This document shows positions 60,638 to 64,000 of a stretch of DNA of 64,000 nucleotides, one piece after another (positions within the stretch are counted from its first letter, which is position 1; each line of letters begins with the position of its first letter). This stretch comes from Oligoflexia bacterium. Its GTDB lineage: Bacteria > Bdellovibrionota > Bacteriovoracia > Bacteriovoracales > Bacteriovoracaceae. The stretch is from assembly GCA_015232355.1 (NCBI GenBank), contig JADFZW010000001.1, positions 310,001-374,000 of the forward strand. Reading direction: 5' to 3'. Position numbers and translations under genes: made by a program. Below the pieces are notes generated by a model, which worked only from the letters and a program-made list of their open reading frames with translations, did no database searches and was not told the origin of the DNA.

Positions 60638-63600
60638 TTGTTGTGGCGACTGCTGCTGCTGTTGAGAATTCATTCCAGCGCCAGTAATATTCTCTTCTTC
60701 TAATCTAATATCTAATGCTAGAGCTTGAAGCTCTCTTATTAAAACGTTGAAAGATTCAGGAAGTCCTGGCTCAAGAACTTTTTCACCCTTAACTATCGAC
60801 TCATACATTCTAGTTCTACCAACAACATCATCTGATTTAACCGTTAAGAATTCTTGTAAAGTATAAGCAGCACCATAAGCTTCAAGTGCCCACACCTCCA
60901 TCTCACCTAAACGCTGACCTCCGAATTGTGCTTTTCCACCGAGAGGTTGTTGAGTTACAAGTGAGTATGGACCAGTTGAACGAGCATGAATTTTTTCATC
61001 GACTAAGTGATGCAACTTCAACATGTACATAGAACCAATAGTGACATCTTCTGAAAATGGTTCACCTGTAATTCCATCGAATAGAGTTGTTTTTCCACTC
61101 TTATCAAGATCAGCAAGCTCCAACATTTTCTCTATATCAATTTCCTTTGCACCATCAAACACACTAGTCGCAAAACGAATTCCTTGAGTTAATTGTTTCA
61201 CAAGCGCAAGTACTTCTTTATCGCTTGCCTTCTTCAACCACTCATCTACTGCTTCATTTTCATATATTCTAGAGATTAAATCTTTAAAGCGATGTAACTC
61301 CATCTGACGTTCAAGCATCTCTTTTAATTTTTCACCAAGACCACGTCCGGCCCAACCGAGATGAAGTTCAAGAAGCTGACCAATATTCATTCTCGAAGGA
61401 ACACCTAATGGATTTAATACAATTTCTACAGGAGTACCATCTGCTAAAAATGGCATATCTTCTACTGGTAACACATTGGAAATAACACCTTTATTTCCAT
61501 GTCTTCCCGCCATTTTATCACCTGGCTGAAGCTTTCTCTTAATGGCCACATAAACAACAACTTTTTTAATTACACCTGGAAGTAATTCATCTCCCTTGTG
61601 TAATTTTGCAATCTCTTCATTGGCCCTAGCTCTAACTCTGTTTATTCTATTTCGTACATCCGCAAAGTACTCACTCAATTTTTCTTCGGTATCAATTTCT
61701 AAAGGAAGATAACCGATTAACTCAAATGGAATACTAGATAAAACCTCAACACTAATTTCTGTTCCAGCAGCTAACAATTCATTAGCTCCATCTTCAGAAA
61801 TTAATTTATCAGTTGTACTCTTACCTTTTAGCATCTCGCAAATTTTATAGATGGCAGATGATTGAATTGCTTTAATTTCAATCCACTCATCTCTTCTAAT
61901 TAATGTAATCTCTTGTTCAATAATTTGCTTTGAACGAGTATCTAAATCTACTCCTTCTCTCGAATAAATCTTGGCATCGATTACTGTACCTCTAACTGAT
62001 GATGGAACTCTAAGTGATGTATCCTTCACATCACCTGCCTTATCACCAAAGATTGCCTTTAATAATTTCTCCTCTGGCGAAAGCTGTGTCTCACCCTTTG
62101 GAGTAATTTTACCAACCAAAATTTCACCAGGTCTAACGATTGCACCAATTCTAATTACACCTGATTCATCCAAATCTTTGAGTGATTCTTCACTTACGTT
62201 TGGAATATCTCGAGTAATCTCTTCCTTTCCTAGTTTCGTATCACGTGCTTCAATCTCAAAGCTCTCAATATGTATTGATGTAAATTTATCATTTGCAAGC
62301 ATTAGCTCACTGATAAGAATTGAGTCTTCGTAGTTGTAACCACCCCAAGGCATGAATGCTACAAGTACGTTTTGTCCGAGTGCCAAATCACCAAGGTGAG
62401 TTGAGGAACCATCAGCAATAACAACTCCTGCTTTAACTCGATCGCCTTCCTTTACAAGAGCACGTTGGTTGTTACATGTATTTTGATTTGTTCTCTGATA
62501 TTTTATTAACTTATAAAAATCAACTCCCGATTCATCTTCACCAAATTGATCTCGTTGAACAACGATTCTGTTAGAGTCAACAAAGATAACTCTACCATCA
62601 TGTTTTGCTGTAACGATTGCACCAGAATCTCTTGCAACGATAGGTTCAACACCTGTTCCAACAATTGGTGAATCAGTTTGAATGATAGGGACTGCTTGCC
62701 TCATCATGTTGGAGCCCATTAGCGCTCTGTTGGCATCATCGTGCTCTAAGAATGGAATAAGTGATGTTGCAATTGAAATCATCTGAGATGGAGAAACGTC
62801 CATCAAATCTACTTCTTCAGCATCAACTAGAGCAAACTCTCCTTCCTTTCGAGCAGGAATGTGTGTACCAAAAATTCTACTATCTTTTATGTAATTTCTA
62901 TCCGCTTGAGCAATAATCTTTCCCTCCTCTTCGAAGGCAGAAAAGTAGCGGACATTATCTTCAAAAGTTCTCTCATCTTTTAAAACTCTATATGGTGTTT
63001 CAATAAAACCATACTCTGATACGCGAGCATATGTAGCAAGAGAAGTAATAAGACCAATATTTGGACCTTCAGGAGTTTCCACCGGACACATTCTTCCATA
63101 GTGAGTACTATGAACGTCTCTCACTTCAAAACCAGCGCGCTCTCTAGTTAATCCACCAGGGCCTAGGGCCGAAAGTCGTCTTTTGTGTGTTACCTCAGAG
63201 AGTGGATTTGTTTGATCCATAAATTGAGATAACTGTGATGATCCAAAAAATTCTTTAATCGCAGCAGAGACTGGTTTTTGATTTATTAAATCATGAGGCA
63301 TTAGAGTATCTAGTTCTTGAATGGACATTCTCTCTTTAATTGAACGTTCCATTCTAACAAGACCAACTCTAAATTGATTTTCTAATAATTCACCAACAGC
63401 TCTAACTCTTCTATTTCCTAAGTGGTCAATATCATCAACTGCACCCTTGCCATTGTTTAAATCTACAAGATATCTAACGGTCATTAAAATATCTTCTTTG
63501 GTAAGAATTGTATTCTCAACTGGAATATCCATTCCAAATTTATAATTGATTTTCATTCTACCAACTCTAGATAAATCATATTTGGCAGAATCAAAGAATA

Positions 63601-64000
63601 ATCCTTGGAAAAGAACTTCAGCAGCGTCTACTGTTGGTGGTTCGCCTGGGCGAAGACGTTCGAAAATTTTTATCAAAGCATCTTCTGTTGTTGGAGTCTT
63701 ATCAAGTAGAAGCGTATTTCTGATTTGGTCGCCATAGTTAACCATATCAATATATAAAATTTTAACTGAATTAATTCCCGCACCAGTTAACTCATGAATC
63801 TTTCCCTCTGTTAATGAATCATTAGCAGAGCAAATAATTTCTCCAGTCTCATTATCTATAACATCTTCTGATAAAACTTTTCCGTATGCTTCCTCTGGTG
63901 CAATTGGCAGTTTTGTTATTTTGGCATCATTAATTTTCTTCAAGGTAACTTTTGTAAATTTCTTACCTTTCTTAATTATTATAGAGCCATCTTTTGGATC
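60632..64000 (-). CDS. rpoB: RNA polymerase beta subunit, C-terminal ~1120 residues, cut by window edge
   Basis: The frame is open through the window end. Residues beyond 63943 ([20 protein letters not shown]) continue the beta subunit, so the apparent TTG start at 63943 is internal and about 200 N-terminal residues are missing. The rifampicin pocket is wild type: [20 protein letters not shown], then [17 protein letters not shown]. Other landmarks are GRHGNKGVI and [22 protein letters not shown]. The C-terminus ends in an unusual Gln-rich tail ([13 protein letters not shown]) from a triplet repeat. First gene of the rpoBC-str-S10-spc-alpha block. Confidence 0.98.
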   Translation of the reverse strand, partial: DPKDGSIIIKKGKKFTKVTLKKINDAKITKLPIAPEEAYGKVLSEDVIDNETGEIICSANDSLTEGKIHELTGAGINSVKILYIDMVNYGDQIRNTLLLDKTPTTEDALIKIFERLRPGEPPTVDAAEVLFQGLFFDSAKYDLSRVGRMKINYKFGMDIPVENTILTKEDILMTVRYLVDLNNGKGAVDDIDHLGNRRVRAVGELLENQFRVGLVRMERSIKERMSIQELDTLMPHDLINQKPVSAAIKEFFGSSQLSQFMDQTNPLSEVTHKRRLSALGPGGLTRERAGFEVRDVHSTHYGRMCPVETPEGPNIGLITSLATYARVSEYGFIETPYRVLKDERTFEDNVRYFSAFEEEGKIIAQADRNYIKDSRIFGTHIPARKEGEFALVDAEEVDLMDVSPSQMISIATSLIPFLEHDDANRALMGSNMMRQAVPIIQTDSPIVGTGVEPIVARDSGAIVTAKHDGRVIFVDSNRIVVQRDQFGEDESGVDFYKLIKYQRTNQNTCNNQRALVKEGDRVKAGVVIADGSSTHLGDLALGQNVLVAFMPWGGYNYEDSILISELMLANDKFTSIHIESFEIEARDTKLGKEEITRDIPNVSEESLKDLDESGVIRIGAIVRPGEILVGKITPKGETQLSPEEKLLKAIFGDKAGDVKDTSLRVPSSVRGTVIDAKIYSREGVDLDTRSKQIIEQEITLIRRDEWIEIKAIQSSAIYKICEMLKGKSTTDKLISEDGANELLAAGTEISVEVLSSIPFELIGYLPLEIDTEEKLSEYFADVRNRINRVRARANEEIAKLHKGDELLPGVIKKVVVYVAIKRKLQPGDKMAGRHGNKGVISNVLPVEDMPFLADGTPVEIVLNPLGVPSRMNIGQLLELHLGWAGRGLGEKLKEMLERQMELHRFKDLISRIYENEAVDEWLKKASDKEVLALVKQLTQGIRFATSVFDGAKEIDIEKMLELADLDKSGKTTLFDGITGEPFSEDVTIGSMYMLKLHHLVDEKIHARSTGPYSLVTQQPLGGKAQFGGQRLGEMEVWALEAYGAAYTLQEFLTVKSDDVVGRTRMYESIVKGEKVLEPGLPESFNVLIRELQALALDIRLEEENITGAGMNSQQQQQSPQQQ

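Noticed and set aside
63941..63943. TTG at 63943 as the rpoB start
   Set aside because: The frame stays open with beta-subunit-like sequence to the window edge, and the conserved N-terminal domain lies beyond.

Overview
The window is a gene-dense, AT-rich (roughly one third G+C, by eye) bacterial chromosome segment. Gene content points to a Gram-negative bacterium of the Bdellovibrionota/delta-proteobacterial sphere, and a Bacteriovoracia-like predator lineage is my best guess. The signs are several lipoproteins with lipoboxes, beta-barrel proteins, a PHB_acc_N (PhaR-like) regulator, paired ArsA-like ATPases, PSP1/RicT beside holB and tmk, two EF-Gs of the split 'spd' kind, and a proteobacterial-type beta subunit. 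The taxonomy is inference; no rRNA or tRNA gene was seen.

Layout. (1) 1-5.3 kb, minus strand: a glycogen operon reading debranching enzyme, glycogen synthase, GH57 amylase, alpha-glucan phosphorylase (cut by the window edge). (2) 5.8-9 kb, minus: a TPR lipoprotein overlapping a small LolB-like lipoprotein. (3) 9.1-12.9 kb, plus: PhaR-like regulator behind a long leader, an outer-membrane barrel, and two tandem ArsA-like ATPases. (4) 12.9-18.3 kb, minus: a lipoprotein, a coiled-coil secreted protein, and an overlapping group DUF218 / uraA / hemolysin III. (5) 18.4-23.6 kb: an in-frame fusion of malate dehydrogenase and GTP-PEP carboxykinase, a secreted Cache protein, apt, and an outer-membrane protein. 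(6) 23.6-27.8 kb, minus: EF-G1 (translocase type), a LysR regulator and a tRNA-nucleotidyltransferase-like enzyme. (7) 28-37.2 kb: an orphan protein, the tmk-holB-ricT cluster, a GYF_2 membrane protein, a Cys-rich lipoprotein, a rhomboid and a very acidic protein. (8) 37.3-64 kb, minus: the complete str/S10/spc/alpha block from rpoB (cut) to rplQ, with rpsD, adk and map missing.

How they work together. Region 1 makes and mobilises glycogen; the MDH-PEPCK fusion runs malate to oxaloacetate to PEP, the gluconeogenic entry that would feed it. Region 8 is transcription and translation. It carries an EF-G whose domain IV tip has lost the translocation signature, while the canonical translocase EF-G sits 27 kb away; this implies division of labour between elongation and ribosome recycling.

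Most notable observations: the MDH-PEPCK fusion with a preserved internal ribosome-binding site and a two-hairpin leader; the placement of the recycling-type EF-G in the str operon; short tandem repeats (period 4-14 bp) lying across about a dozen stop codons; a shared TTGTGT-N16-TATAAT promoter; and a conspicuous excess of GGCC.
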